A DNA stretch of 18,544 bases from Campylobacterales bacterium (GTDB taxonomy: Bacteria > Campylobacterota > Campylobacteria > Campylobacterales > JALSKU01): assembly GCA_027038335.1 (NCBI GenBank), contig JALVWI010000029.1:1-18544 (forward strand), given 5' to 3'. The notes under the pieces were generated by a model. It saw nothing but the letters and a program-made list of their open reading frames with translations, was not told where the DNA came from and made no database searches. Below, in pieces: positions 1-8,552 of this stretch. Within the stretch, counting starts at the first letter, position 1. Each line of letters starts with the position of its first letter. The position numbers and the translations under genes are program-made.

Positions 1-137
1 CTGCTAGCAGGATTATAATTTTTAGGATTGAGTGCATACAATAAGCAAACTACACTAAAAGTATAATATTTTATAAAATGTGCTATATATTTAAAAGAAT
101 TCACTTTATTCCTCAGATATTTTTTAACCTTAAACAC

Positions 138-143
138 TATAAT
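138..143 (+). promoter_or_regulatory. Candidate sigma-70 -10 box for ccsBA
   Basis: A perfect TATAAT lies about 100 nt upstream of the ccsBA start in very AT-rich DNA. No -35 box is evident, which is usual for vegetative promoters in this phylum. A second candidate, GTATAAT at 61-67, lies further up. The rest of 1-243 shows no convincing gene. Promoter function is inferred from sequence only. Confidence 0.35.
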
Positions 144-243
144 AACATAAATGAGGTTAAAAATATATTTTAACATACAGTTTAATCTAATGTTTACCTT
201 ATTTAGATAGAATTTCGTGATTATAGTCTCAAAAAGGACAAAA

Positions 244-3200
244 ATGGTTAAATTTTTAAAGAAATTTTTTCTATCGATGGAAAGTGCTTTTGTACTTTTT
301 TTGGTTTTTGCCGCATCTTGCGGTATCGCTACATTTATAGAAAATGATTATGGTACAGAAACTGCATGGGGTGTGGTTTATGGAACACTGTGGTTTGGTG
401 CTATTCAAGCTTTGCTTGGTATCAATCTCGCTTATAATATAGTAAGATATAAATTATATAGAAAAGATAAGTTGCCTATTTTGACTTTTCATGTGGGATT
501 TTTATTTATTTTGATAGGTTCTATTGTTACTAGATATATCGGTTATGAAGGTATCATGCATATAAGAGATGGACAAAGTCAAAATATAATGATATCAAGT
601 GAGCCTTTTATACAAGTCGATGCAAGAAAAGGCAATAAAATATATCATATAGAAAAGAAAAAATACCTTTCCAAGATAGGAGATAATGCTTTTGATCTTA
701 AGATGAATATAGACGGAAAAACAGCAGATATCAAATATGTAGATTTTATACCTAATGCTACTACTTCTATCGTCAATGATCCAAACGGTAAGCCGATGAT
801 ATCTTTTATGAGTACGGATCCTGATTTTAGCAATTTTGTTTTAAAAGATGGAAATATACAGGATGTAAACGGGATCAAATTTACACTCAATAAACCTTTT
901 AAAAATAATTCTCTATGGGGAACTCCCACAGTCAACATTACAACAAAAAATGGAAAATTTTATATAGAAGCAAATAAAGCTTTGAGCGTTTTAGATATGG
1001 CAACTCAGAGTAAAAAAACATTAGAGCCTTTAAAAAAGTATGAATTTAAAGGTAAAAAACTTTATGGTATAGAGGGTTTAAATTTTGCTCCTAAGTCAAT
1101 GAAGATAAAAGGAAAAGAAAAACTAGTCTCCGGTGGAAAAACAAGAGCTGGAATGAAATTTAGAGGATTAAATGCCGTAGTTGTAAAAGCTACATATAAT
1201 GGAGATAGTAAAATAGTTACTTTTTTTGGGCAGGGACAAGGAGCTAAAGGGTTTACAAAGACTGAAATGATAGGAGGTATTCCTTTTAGTTTTGAGTGGG
1301 GTTCAAAGATCATAAAACTACCGTTTTTAGTGAAGCTTAGAGATTTTCAGCTAAAAAGATACCCCGGTTCTATGTCTCCATCTTCTTATGCTAGTGAAGT
1401 TACATTGATAGATAAAAAAAATGGAGTTCGTATGCCTTTTAGGATTTTTATGAATCATGTTTTAGACTATAAAAATTATAGATTTTTCCAATCCTCTTAC
1501 GATAAAGATGAAAAAGGAACCATACTATCGGTCAATCACGATCCGGGAAAATATCCTACATATTTTGGTTATCTTCTTTTGGCGATTGGATTTTTGTGGA
1601 CTATCATTTCTCCAAAGAGTAGGTTTAGAACGCTTGGTAGAAAGATACAAAAAGATATACAAAGAAATAAAAACAGTATGGGTTTATCTTTATTGTTTAT
1701 CTCTTTAGCTTTGTTTTCTGTCACATCACCTCTAAAAGCTGCCAAAACAGAGCTGAGTTTGCAAGATAGTATAAAATTAGCAAAAAAATATGAAAAAAAA
1801 CATGCAGATAAATTTGGAATGTTATTGGTACAAGATAGAGAAGGAAGAATAAAACCGATAGATTCTCTTGCTAATGATGTCTTAAATAAAGTATCAAGAA
1901 AGAGGAGTTTTTACGGTCTTGATGCTGATCAAATCATACTTGGTATGCTCGCATCTCCAAATGTTTGGCAAAATATTCCTATGGTAAGAGTTTCTCATGA
2001 TAAATTAAAAAAGATATTAGGTATTCCAAAAAGTGCAAAATATGCCTCATTTAAGGACTTTTTTGATTATAAAAATAGATCAAATCCTTATAAATTGGCT
2101 GCTTATGCAGAAAGTGCCAACAGAACTCCTCCGATAGATAGAAATAAGTTTGACAAAGATGTTTTAAAAGTAGATGAAAGAGTAAATGTTTTATATTATG
2201 TTTACACAGGTGCTCTTTTTAAGATATTTCCAAAAGCTAAAGATCCAAAAAACAAATGGTATGATCCAAAAGGTGCTATATCAACTTTTCCAAAAAAAGA
2301 TGCCGAAGCTATTAGAATGATACTTCAAATGTACTTTACAGCACTTCATAAAGGTATAAAAACAGGTGACTGGAAAGATGCGGATAAGACGCTAAGCATT
2401 ATAGCAGCGTATCAAAAAAAGTTTGGTGCAAAAGTGATCGAAGATAATACTCATATAAAAGCTGAAATACTTTATAACCACTTAAATATTTTTCCAAGAT
2501 TGATACCTATATATCTTTTGAGTGGATTTTTACTGCTATTTGTCATAATGTATAAAATGCTGCGTCCAAAAAGTTCTATCAAGTGGATTGTGAGATTTTT
2601 CTTTATAGTGATACTTTTAGCTTTTTTAGCTCAAACTTTCAATATGGGGCTTAGATGGTATGTTTCAGGTCATGCTCCATGGAGCGATGGCTATGAGTCG
2701 ATGATATATATATCATGGGCATTGATGCTAGCTGGACTTATATTTTCCAGACAGTCAGTTATGTCTCTTTCGTTGACTGCTATACTTTCAGGTGTATTTT
2801 TATTTGTAGCTCATCTTAGTTGGATGGATCCGGAGATAACCAACCTTGTGCCGGTACTTAAATCCTACTGGCTTATGGTGCATGTTTCTGTCATCACTGC
2901 AAGTTACGGCTTTTTGGGGTTAAATGCATTGTTGGGATATTTTACATTGATAATGTTTATTATGCTTAGTTCTGACCCTAAAAATCCACGAAATGAACAC
3001 ATCCAAAGAAGTATCACAGAAGCTACAAGGGTCAATGAAATGTCTATGATACTTGGACTTATGCTTTTAACTATGGGAAACTTTCTAGGTGCAGTTTGGG
3101 CAAATGAGTCATGGGGTAGATACTGGAGCTGGGATCCAAAAGAGACTTGGGCATTGGTAAGTATCTTGGTATATGCGGCAGTAGTACACATGAGACTAAT

Positions 3201-3423
3201 TCCAAAACTAAACTCACAATTTGCCTTTGCAGTGGCTGCAACTATCGCTTATGCTTCGGTTATCATGACATATCTTGGAGTAAACTACTATCTTTCAGGT
3301 ATGCACTCTTATGCTGCCGGAGAGCCTATACCTATCCCACAGTGGATATACTGGGTTATCGGAGTGGTATTGGCGACAATTATCATAGCTATACCTAAGA
3401 AAAAATACTCCAAGAGATTATAA
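244..3423 (+). CDS. ccsBA: Fused cytochrome c biogenesis protein CcsBA (System II haem exporter/synthetase)
   Basis: This 1059-residue integral membrane protein moves haem to the periplasm and attaches it to CxxCH motifs of apocytochromes c. The N-terminal ResB/CcsB part has transmembrane segments and a TM histidine at residue 83 (LTFHVGFL). A large periplasmic linker, roughly residues 490-760, follows. The C-terminal CcsA part carries the tryptophan-rich WWD motif near residues 952-967 (WANESWGRYWSWDPKE). It also has His880 (LMVHVS), His982 (VVHMRL) and His1021 (SGMHSY). By position and spacing these match the periplasmic and TM haem-ligand histidines known for the Helicobacter hepaticus fusion. 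I chose the ATG at 244, not the in-frame GTG at 217, because AAGGA sits just upstream, and this numbering puts the TM histidine at 83. System II is split into two genes in many bacteria; the single-chain form is typical of this phylum. hemD follows on the same strand. Confidence 0.96.
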   Translation: MVKFLKKFFLSMESAFVLFLVFAASCGIATFIENDYGTETAWGVVYGTLWFGAIQALLGINLAYNIVRYKLYRKDKLPILTFHVGFLFILIGSIVTRYIGYEGIMHIRDGQSQNIMISSEPFIQVDARKGNKIYHIEKKKYLSKIGDNAFDLKMNIDGKTADIKYVDFIPNATTSIVNDPNGKPMISFMSTDPDFSNFVLKDGNIQDVNGIKFTLNKPFKNNSLWGTPTVNITTKNGKFYIEANKALSVLDMATQSKKTLEPLKKYEFKGKKLYGIEGLNFAPKSMKIKGKEKLVSGGKTRAGMKFRGLNAVVVKATYNGDSKIVTFFGQGQGAKGFTKTEMIGGIPFSFEWGSKIIKLPFLVKLRDFQLKRYPGSMSPSSYASEVTLIDKKNGVRMPFRIFMNHVLDYKNYRFFQSSYDKDEKGTILSVNHDPGKYPTYFGYLLLAIGFLWTIISPKSRFRTLGRKIQKDIQRNKNSMGLSLLFISLALFSVTSPLKAAKTELSLQDSIKLAKKYEKKHADKFGMLLVQDREGRIKPIDSLANDVLNKVSRKRSFYGLDADQIILGMLASPNVWQNIPMVRVSHDKLKKILGIPKSAKYASFKDFFDYKNRSNPYKLAAYAESANRTPPIDRNKFDKDVLKVDERVNVLYYVYTGALFKIFPKAKDPKNKWYDPKGAISTFPKKDAEAIRMILQMYFTALHKGIKTGDWKDADKTLSIIAAYQKKFGAKVIEDNTHIKAEILYNHLNIFPRLIPIYLLSGFLLLFVIMYKMLRPKSSIKWIVRFFFIVILLAFLAQTFNMGLRWYVSGHAPWSDGYESMIYISWALMLAGLIFSRQSVMSLSLTAILSGVFLFVAHLSWMDPEITNLVPVLKSYWLMVHVSVITASYGFLGLNALLGYFTLIMFIMLSSDPKNPRNEHIQRSITEATRVNEMSMILGLMLLTMGNFLGAVWANESWGRYWSWDPKETWALVSILVYAAVVHMRLIPKLNSQFAFAVAATIAYASVIMTYLGVNYYLSGMHSYAAGEPIPIPQWIYWVIGVVLATIIIAIPKKKYSKRL

Positions 3424-3514
3424 AATAAAAGTATAAAGGGGTAGTTTTAGTGCAAGCTATTCCTTTGTTGTGATTTTATATGGTTATCATTAGAGCAGGA
3501 TTGGAAAAAGAGAT

Positions 3515-4147
3515 ATGATTTATATTCTTAGTGAAAAAAAATTTGATGGAGCTTTAAACTTACCGGTTATTAAGATAAATTTTTTAGATTTTAAAGTAGA
3601 TTTGTCTTTATTTGATGCTCTTATTTTTACTTCTAAAAATGGGGTTGAAGCGATAGATAGAGTTAATAAAACTTGGAGATATAAAGAGATATATTCTATC
3701 GGAAGCGGTACAACAAAAGCTATCAAAGATAAGGGTGTTGAAGTAGCATATACTGCTAAAAGTTCTTATGGAGATAATTTTGCCAAAGAGATACAAAATA
3801 AACTATATGGAAAAAGAGTACTTTTTCCTAGAGCTAAAGTTGTAACATCACAACTCAATAAAATATTGCAAAATGCCGGTATAAATCTGAGTGAAATTAT
3901 AGCTTATGAAACAGTTTGCAATAGTAAAGATTTGTCCAATCCTCCAAAAGATAGTGTTATAATATTTTCTTCACCCTCGACGATAAAATGTTTTTTTAAA
4001 AAATTTACATGGGATGAAAGTTATAAAGCAGTTGTGATAGGAGAAAAAACAGCTTCTTTTATGCCAAAAGAGATAAGATACACTCTTTCAAAAAAACAGA
4101 GCATTCCTGAGTGTATTAAGTTAGGCTATACTTTATTGTATAATTAA
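3515..4147 (+). CDS. hemD: Uroporphyrinogen-III synthase HemD
   Basis: This cytoplasmic enzyme of about 210 residues cyclises hydroxymethylbilane to uroporphyrinogen III, with inversion of ring D, in haem, sirohaem and cobalamin synthesis. The family is very divergent, so the call rests on ordered short motifs: FTSKNGVEA (38-46), SIGSGTTKAI (61-70), LFPRAK (103-108), YETV (131-134), IFSSPSTIKCF (150-160) and VVIGEKTA (173-180). These give the expected two-domain layout and a slightly short family length. The start is preceded by the A/G-rich GAAAAAGAG. The gene lies 91 nt after ccsBA on the same strand, a sensible haem-related pairing, and could be co-transcribed with it. The stop codon is followed within about 12 nt by the -10 box of the downstream RNA gene. 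Confidence 0.88.
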   Translation: MIYILSEKKFDGALNLPVIKINFLDFKVDLSLFDALIFTSKNGVEAIDRVNKTWRYKEIYSIGSGTTKAIKDKGVEVAYTAKSSYGDNFAKEIQNKLYGKRVLFPRAKVVTSQLNKILQNAGINLSEIIAYETVCNSKDLSNPPKDSVIIFSSPSTIKCFFKKFTWDESYKAVVIGEKTASFMPKEIRYTLSKKQSIPECIKLGYTLLYN

Positions 4148-4158
4148 GTAAAATTTTT

Positions 4159-4165
4159 GTAAAAT
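4159..4165 (+). promoter_or_regulatory. -10 box for the 6S-like RNA
   Basis: GTAAAAT fits the gnTAnaAT -10 pattern of this phylum. It ends 6 nt before position 4172, exactly where the long closing stem of the downstream RNA begins. Agreement between the promoter and the start of the stem supports both calls. Confidence 0.6.
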
Positions 4166-4171
4166 ACTACT

Positions 4172-4379
4172 AGTATTTACCTGAATGATTCGATAACTGC
4201 TCACCAATGAGGGTCCAACAGATTTCAGTGTTTGGAGGCAGTATGTTATCGGTGTGTCTGTGACTTCGTTTGAGCCTTTGAAAAAAGGCGAGAAGCTGCA
4301 GCCTAAAGAGAGCATCTCTTCCAAGTTTTTTGGCTTTTTAGGGCCACTTTCGAGCAGACCGGTCATTTGGGTAATTACT
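4172..4379 (+). ncRNA. ssrS: Probable 6S RNA
   Basis: The stretch between hemD and purD has no convincing ORF but folds into one long interrupted hairpin of about 208 nt. The closing stem pairs 4172-4188 with 4363-4379, with one mismatch and two G-U pairs. Going inward, CTGCTC (4197-4202) pairs with GAGCAG (4352-4357), and GGTCC (4212-4216) with GGGCC (4341-4345). A large open region follows. Beyond it, 4258-4267 pairs with 4292-4301, and the apical stem GCCTTT/AAAGGC (4274-4279 with 4284-4289) closes a GAAA tetraloop. The 3' side of the open region holds a small hairpin, AAGAGA-GCA-TCTCTT (4306-4320). A rod with a central bubble and a small 3'-strand hairpin, at about 200 nt, is the 6S RNA architecture. 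That RNA mimics an open promoter and sequesters the housekeeping RNA polymerase holoenzyme. I recall 6S being reported near purD in this phylum but cannot confirm it here. Confidence 0.78.
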
Positions 4380-4399
4380 CTTCAAAACAAGGAAATTAA

Positions 4400-5671
4400 A
4401 TGACTATTCTCATTGTTGGAAGCGGTGGAAGAGAATACTCCATCGGCTTGGCTCTTCATAAAGATAAAAATGTTAAAGATATTTATTTTGCTCCCGGTAA
4501 TGGAAAAAGTGGTGATATAGGTCAAAATATCAATATAAAAGATTTAAACGAATTGGCAAAATTTGCAAAGGATAATATGGTCGATCTTACTATAGTAGGT
4601 CCTGAAGCACCGTTGACTGAGGGGATAGTTGATATATTTGAAAAAGAAGGGCTTAAGATATTTGGTCCTTCTAAAGAGGCTGCAAGACTTGAAGGTTCAA
4701 AAGCTTTTATGAAAAATTTTTTAGCTAACAATTCTATACCGACTGCGAAATATGTAGAAACTTCTGATTTTAGTCAAGCTTGCAAATTTATAGATAGTTT
4801 AAATGAACCTATAGTTGTAAAAGCTGATGGGCTTTGTGCCGGCAAGGGAGTTATTATAGCTTCTTCAAAAGATGAAGCTAAAAATGAAGCAAAAAGAATG
4901 TTAAGTGGAGAGAGTTTTGCTGATGCGGGTAAAAAGATAGTAGTAGAAGAGTTTTTGGACGGCTATGAACTATCTATCTTTGCTGTGTGTGATGGAGAAA
5001 ATTATAAAATATTGCCTGCAGCACAGGATCATAAAAGACTTCTTGATGGAGACAAGGGACCAAATACCGGTGGAATGGGAGCTTATGCACCTACACCTCT
5101 TATAAATGATGAACTTTATGAAAAGATTGAGCAAAGAGTTGTTGTGCCTACTTTAAAAGGTATGAGAGAGTTAAATACTCCATACAAAGGTGTCTTGTTT
5201 ATAGGACTTATGATAGTAAAAGGTGAGCCTATAGTTCTTGAGTATAATGTGAGATTTGGAGATCCTGAGTGTGAAGTACTTATGCCTTTACTAAAAACTG
5301 ATGCAAGTGAACTTTTTTATAAAGCGGCTATCGGTAAATTAGATGAACTTAAGATAGAGTTTTATGATAAATATTGTGTAGGTGTAGTTATAGCTAGTGA
5401 AAATTACCCTTATAAAAGTTCAAAACCTTCTGAAATTATTATAGATGATATAGTAGATAGTGATATAAGAAATAATACCCATATCTCCTATGCGGGAGTT
5501 TCAAAGATAGATGACAAGCTTTTTGCAACAGGCGGGAGAGTACTTTTATGTATAGGATTGGGTGAGGATATAAAAGAGGCAAGAGATAGAGCTTATGGAC
5601 TTTGTGGACAGGTGCATTTTGCCGGAAAACAGTTCAGAAAAGATATAGCTTATCAGGCATTAAGGGTATAA
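4400..5671 (+). CDS. purD: Phosphoribosylamine-glycine ligase (GAR synthetase)
   Basis: This 423-residue cytoplasmic ATP-grasp ligase joins glycine to 5-phosphoribosylamine using ATP, the second step of de novo purine synthesis. The N-terminal nucleotide-fold motif GSGGREYSI is at residues 7-15; Tyr replaces the more common His, a form I associate with this phylum. Other family motifs are VGPEAPLTEG, KADGLCAGKGV, the QDHKRLLDGDKGPNTGGMGA segment and EYNVRFGDPECEVLMP, which supplies metal/ATP ligands. Length is normal. AAGGA lies 7 nt before the ATG. The gene starts 20 nt after the 3' end of the putative 6S RNA, so it may be expressed partly by read-through from that promoter. It heads a compact cluster running to the J-domain gene. 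Confidence 0.98.
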   Translation: MTILIVGSGGREYSIGLALHKDKNVKDIYFAPGNGKSGDIGQNINIKDLNELAKFAKDNMVDLTIVGPEAPLTEGIVDIFEKEGLKIFGPSKEAARLEGSKAFMKNFLANNSIPTAKYVETSDFSQACKFIDSLNEPIVVKADGLCAGKGVIIASSKDEAKNEAKRMLSGESFADAGKKIVVEEFLDGYELSIFAVCDGENYKILPAAQDHKRLLDGDKGPNTGGMGAYAPTPLINDELYEKIEQRVVVPTLKGMRELNTPYKGVLFIGLMIVKGEPIVLEYNVRFGDPECEVLMPLLKTDASELFYKAAIGKLDELKIEFYDKYCVGVVIASENYPYKSSKPSEIIIDDIVDSDIRNNTHISYAGVSKIDDKLFATGGRVLLCIGLGEDIKEARDRAYGLCGQVHFAGKQFRKDIAYQALRV

Positions 5672-5672
5672 A

Positions 5673-6122
5673 TTGGTCGAGGAGATACTTAAAAAACTTC
5701 AAAGAGAAAGACTTACTCTCGCATCTATCAATAGAAGAGCTATCGCTTTTTTTCTTGATGAATTGATCGTATCTATACTTTTTTATATTATATATGCAGA
5801 TAGCTTTGCAAAGGCAGGGTCTCTTGAGACGGTTATCGCACTAACTAATATGCTTTTTTTTCAGGTTGTTTTGCTAAAGATCATATATCATACTTTTTTC
5901 GTATGGATGTATGGAGCGACAGTAGGAAAGATACTATTGAAGATAAAAGTAATATCTATTGACGAGTTTGACAATCCAAACTTGATGAGTGCGTTTATCC
6001 GTGCTGTTGTTAGGATCATAAGTGAATTTTTATTTTATCTTGGATTTTTATGGGCTTTTTTTGATAAAGCCAGACAAGCTTGGCATGATAAAGCTGCAAA
6101 GACTGTGGTTATAAATGTTTAA
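5673..6122 (+). CDS. RDD-family membrane protein
   Basis: This small inner-membrane protein of 149 residues has unknown biochemical role; some RDD proteins elsewhere are linked to ion transport. The family signature is visible: NRRAIAFFLDE (residues 20-30) opens TM1, followed by hydrophobic segments near 31-41, 57-71 and 115-130. The motif MYGATVGKILLKIKV (79-93) and the C-terminal AWHDKAAKTVVI (136-147) are both typical. The start is a TTG at 5673, one nucleotide after the purD stop. TAAGGG 7 nt upstream serves as ribosome-binding site, and no other usable start lies near. The 3' end overlaps the lptD start by 8 nt. The position suggests translation coupled to purD and lptD, but says little about substrate. 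Confidence 0.85.
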   Translation: MVEEILKKLQRERLTLASINRRAIAFFLDELIVSILFYIIYADSFAKAGSLETVIALTNMLFFQVVLLKIIYHTFFVWMYGATVGKILLKIKVISIDEFDNPNLMSAFIRAVVRIISEFLFYLGFLWAFFDKARQAWHDKAAKTVVINV

Positions 6123-8172
6123 AATTTTACTTCTTTTTCTATCATTTTGTCTATTTTTGTTTGGAAATGTTGACAATATAAAAATACTTGCAAAAAATAT
6201 CAAGGGTAAAGGTGATACTTTAGTTGCATCGGGTGATGTTGTCATATATTCAGATAGATATGTTATCACTTCAGATAAAGCTAGATATAATAAAAAGACA
6301 AAAATAGTTAAACTTTACGGTAATATTAATGTTATAAAAGATTCAAAAATGTTTGCAAAAAGCAAATATGCAACAATTAATCTTAGTGATGATTCTTCAT
6401 ATTTTGATCCTCTTTTTTTGGATGATTCAGATACAAGAATTTGGATAAAATGTGATAAAGCAAATGCTCAAGGTGATGTTTATTATACAAAAAAAGCTAT
6501 AGTCTCAAGTTGTAATGTTTATGATCCTGACTGGAAGATAACATATACAAGCGGTGATTATAGCAACAATACAAAATTTGTAACTCTTTATAATGCTCTT
6601 TTTTATATAAAAGATATACCGGTATTTTATACTCCATATTTTAGATTTTCTACTGATAAAACTAGGAGAAGCGGTCTTTTGAGACCGAGATTTGGATATA
6701 GTTCTGATGAAGGAATATATTATAGACAGCCTATATATTTTGCTCCATACAAGAGTTGGGACTTTGAAATAGATCCGCAAATTCGTATAAAAAGAGGAGA
6801 GGGTGCTTATGCAACTTTGAGATTTGCCGATTCTGCATACTCTACCGGCAATATAACGTTTGGAAAATTTAAAGAGAGTGGAGACTATGCTAAAAAGTAT
6901 CAGCTCAAAAATGATACACATTACGGATATGAGATAAATTATAATAGAAGTAAACTTTTTAGCGGATTTTTTGGAAATGATGCACAAGATGGTCTTTTGA
7001 TAGATTATAAATATTTAAATGATGTGGATTATCTAAACTTACAAAAAGAAAAAAGCTATATAAATTCTAGTCTTATTACATCAAAAATAAACTATTTTTT
7101 AAGAAAAGAACAAGATTATGCAGGGCTTTATTTTAAGTATTTTAAAGATACAAGTAAAGTTTCCAATGATGATACTCTTCAAACATTGCCCAAGTTTCAA
7201 TATCATAGATTTACAGAGCCGATACTATTTAAAAATTTACTTTATTCTATAGATTATAAATTTAATAATTATTATAGAAAAAAAGGTATAAATGCTAGGC
7301 AAAATGAGATACTTTTTCCTATAACATTTACTTTTCCATTGCTTAATGATTATCTTAACTTTTCAGTTTCTGAAAATGTTTATATGACATATATTAGCTA
7401 TGACAATGACTTTATTTCTAGAGATAGCGGTCAATTCATAAGTAATTATCATAAATTTTTATTAAGTAGTGACTTAACAAAAAAATATAGTGATTTTATT
7501 CATACTATAGGTTTAAGCATAGATTATATAGTACCGAGCTATGATAATAAAAAAGGGTATTTTGCAAATTTTATTACTCTAAATAAAGAGAAAAAAAGTA
7601 TTAATTTTCAACTTGAAGAGTTTTTTTATAAAGCAAACGGCGATCTTTTTTTAACTCACAGACTTTCTCAATCGTATCTTTTTGATGAATATGATAATAA
7701 ATATGGTAATTTGTTAAATGAATTGATATATAAATTTTCTGACAAATTGAGTTTGACCAACAATTTGACATATTCTCATAAAAATAAAGAGATCTCTGAA
7801 TTTCAAACAGGGGTAACATATAAAGATTCTTTGTATAAGTTATCTCTGCTTGATACCTATAAACATGGTCATGATGTCGGAAATTCTCACTTGATAACGG
7901 CAGATATATCTACAACATATTTTAGTAAATATAATTATTTTGCCAATATTGACTATGATATAAAAAATAGCTATACGCAAAATTGGGGATTTGGTATAAT
8001 TATGAAGAAGAAGTGTTGGGATTATCGCATAAGTTATAAAGAACATACCACACCTATACTTACAAGTAGCGGTTCTAACTCTTATAGAAGAAGAGGGATT
8101 TATTTGACAGTCAATTTTACCCCTATCGGAGGTATTAGCTATAAATTTGAAAAAGATACAGGTCAGGAATGA
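6115..8172 (+). CDS. lptD: LPS-assembly outer membrane protein LptD
   Basis: This 685-residue outer-membrane beta-barrel, working with lipoprotein LptE, inserts lipopolysaccharide (or lipooligosaccharide) into the outer leaflet. A hydrophobic signal peptide spans about residues 1-17. A periplasmic OstA/LptA-like beta-jellyroll follows (about 20-125; repeated segments such as LVASGDVVIYSDRY and KIVKLYGNINVI). The LptD barrel domain begins near CNVYDPDWKI (133-142) and continues in alternating aromatic strands to the C terminus. It is shorter than the E. coli protein (784 residues). The predicted mature protein has only three cysteines, Cys113, Cys133 and Cys634; E. coli LptD has four that form two inter-domain disulfides. 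The ATG lies within the end of the RDD gene, and the stop overlaps the next gene as ATGA, so translation is probably coupled on both sides. Confidence 0.93.
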   Translation: MFKILLLFLSFCLFLFGNVDNIKILAKNIKGKGDTLVASGDVVIYSDRYVITSDKARYNKKTKIVKLYGNINVIKDSKMFAKSKYATINLSDDSSYFDPLFLDDSDTRIWIKCDKANAQGDVYYTKKAIVSSCNVYDPDWKITYTSGDYSNNTKFVTLYNALFYIKDIPVFYTPYFRFSTDKTRRSGLLRPRFGYSSDEGIYYRQPIYFAPYKSWDFEIDPQIRIKRGEGAYATLRFADSAYSTGNITFGKFKESGDYAKKYQLKNDTHYGYEINYNRSKLFSGFFGNDAQDGLLIDYKYLNDVDYLNLQKEKSYINSSLITSKINYFLRKEQDYAGLYFKYFKDTSKVSNDDTLQTLPKFQYHRFTEPILFKNLLYSIDYKFNNYYRKKGINARQNEILFPITFTFPLLNDYLNFSVSENVYMTYISYDNDFISRDSGQFISNYHKFLLSSDLTKKYSDFIHTIGLSIDYIVPSYDNKKGYFANFITLNKEKKSINFQLEEFFYKANGDLFLTHRLSQSYLFDEYDNKYGNLLNELIYKFSDKLSLTNNLTYSHKNKEISEFQTGVTYKDSLYKLSLLDTYKHGHDVGNSHLITADISTTYFSKYNYFANIDYDIKNSYTQNWGFGIIMKKKCWDYRISYKEHTTPILTSSGSNSYRRRGIYLTVNFTPIGGISYKFEKDTGQE

Positions 8173-8456
8173 TGATGGATAATAAAAAAATATCTAAAGT
8201 ACAATCAATTCAAAATGCTTTAAAAATTTTGGATTTGCCACAGTTTGTCTCTTTTAAAGAAATAAAGGTAAAATATCATCAATTATCAAAAAAATATCAT
8301 CCTGATATTTGTGAGGATAAAAATAAAATGGTTGAAATAAATAGTGCTTATGAAATGTTGAAGAGTTATATTGAAGACTTTAAATACTCTTTTGATGATG
8401 ATGAGATATATAAACAATATCCAGAAAATTATCATGCGGATAGATTTAGGTTTTGA
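8169..8456 (+). CDS. Small J-domain (DnaJ-like) protein
   Basis: This protein of 93-95 residues is essentially a lone J domain. Residues 16-70 follow the J-domain order: helix I with ALKILDLP, basic helix II (EIKVKYHQLSKKYH), the HPD loop at residues 44-46 that activates Hsp70 ATPase, and helix III with INSAYEML. It lacks the Gly/Phe region, zinc fingers and C-terminal substrate domains of DnaJ, and no membrane segment is visible. The tail is acidic and aromatic. A likely role is a specialised co-chaperone of DnaK, though the client is unknown. Three consecutive ATGs (8169, 8172, 8175) follow the AGGA at 8165-8168. Spacing favours 8175, while 8169 overlaps the lptD stop. It sits 96 nt before pnp. 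Confidence 0.82.
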   Translation: MMMDNKKISKVQSIQNALKILDLPQFVSFKEIKVKYHQLSKKYHPDICEDKNKMVEINSAYEMLKSYIEDFKYSFDDDEIYKQYPENYHADRFRF

Positions 8457-8552
8457 TATGAAATTTTTAGAAAAATTTTCTGATAATTTTGGCTAGCTAC
8501 TTAATTTGTAGAAAATAATGGAAAAAATAGAAAATATAAAGGAGAAAAAACA

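Noticed and set aside
1..38. Possible - strand gene start reading MHSILKIIILLA off the left edge, divergent from ccsBA.
   Set aside because: Only 12 codons are visible, with no recognisable ribosome-binding site; too little to support a gene.
3480..3518. Twelve-codon frame MVIIRAGLEKEI overlapping the hemD start as ATGA.
   Set aside because: No ribosome-binding site precedes it and no feature sets it apart from chance in AT-rich DNA.
4133..4366. 77-codon - strand reading frame covering most of the hemD-purD gap.
   Set aside because: It resembles no known protein, and the strong + strand pairing and promoter explain the region better as an RNA gene.
8460..8480. AT-only palindrome after the J-domain gene, considered as a terminator.
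   Set aside because: It has no GC pairs, a 2-nt loop and no T-run; a stable RNA hairpin is unlikely.
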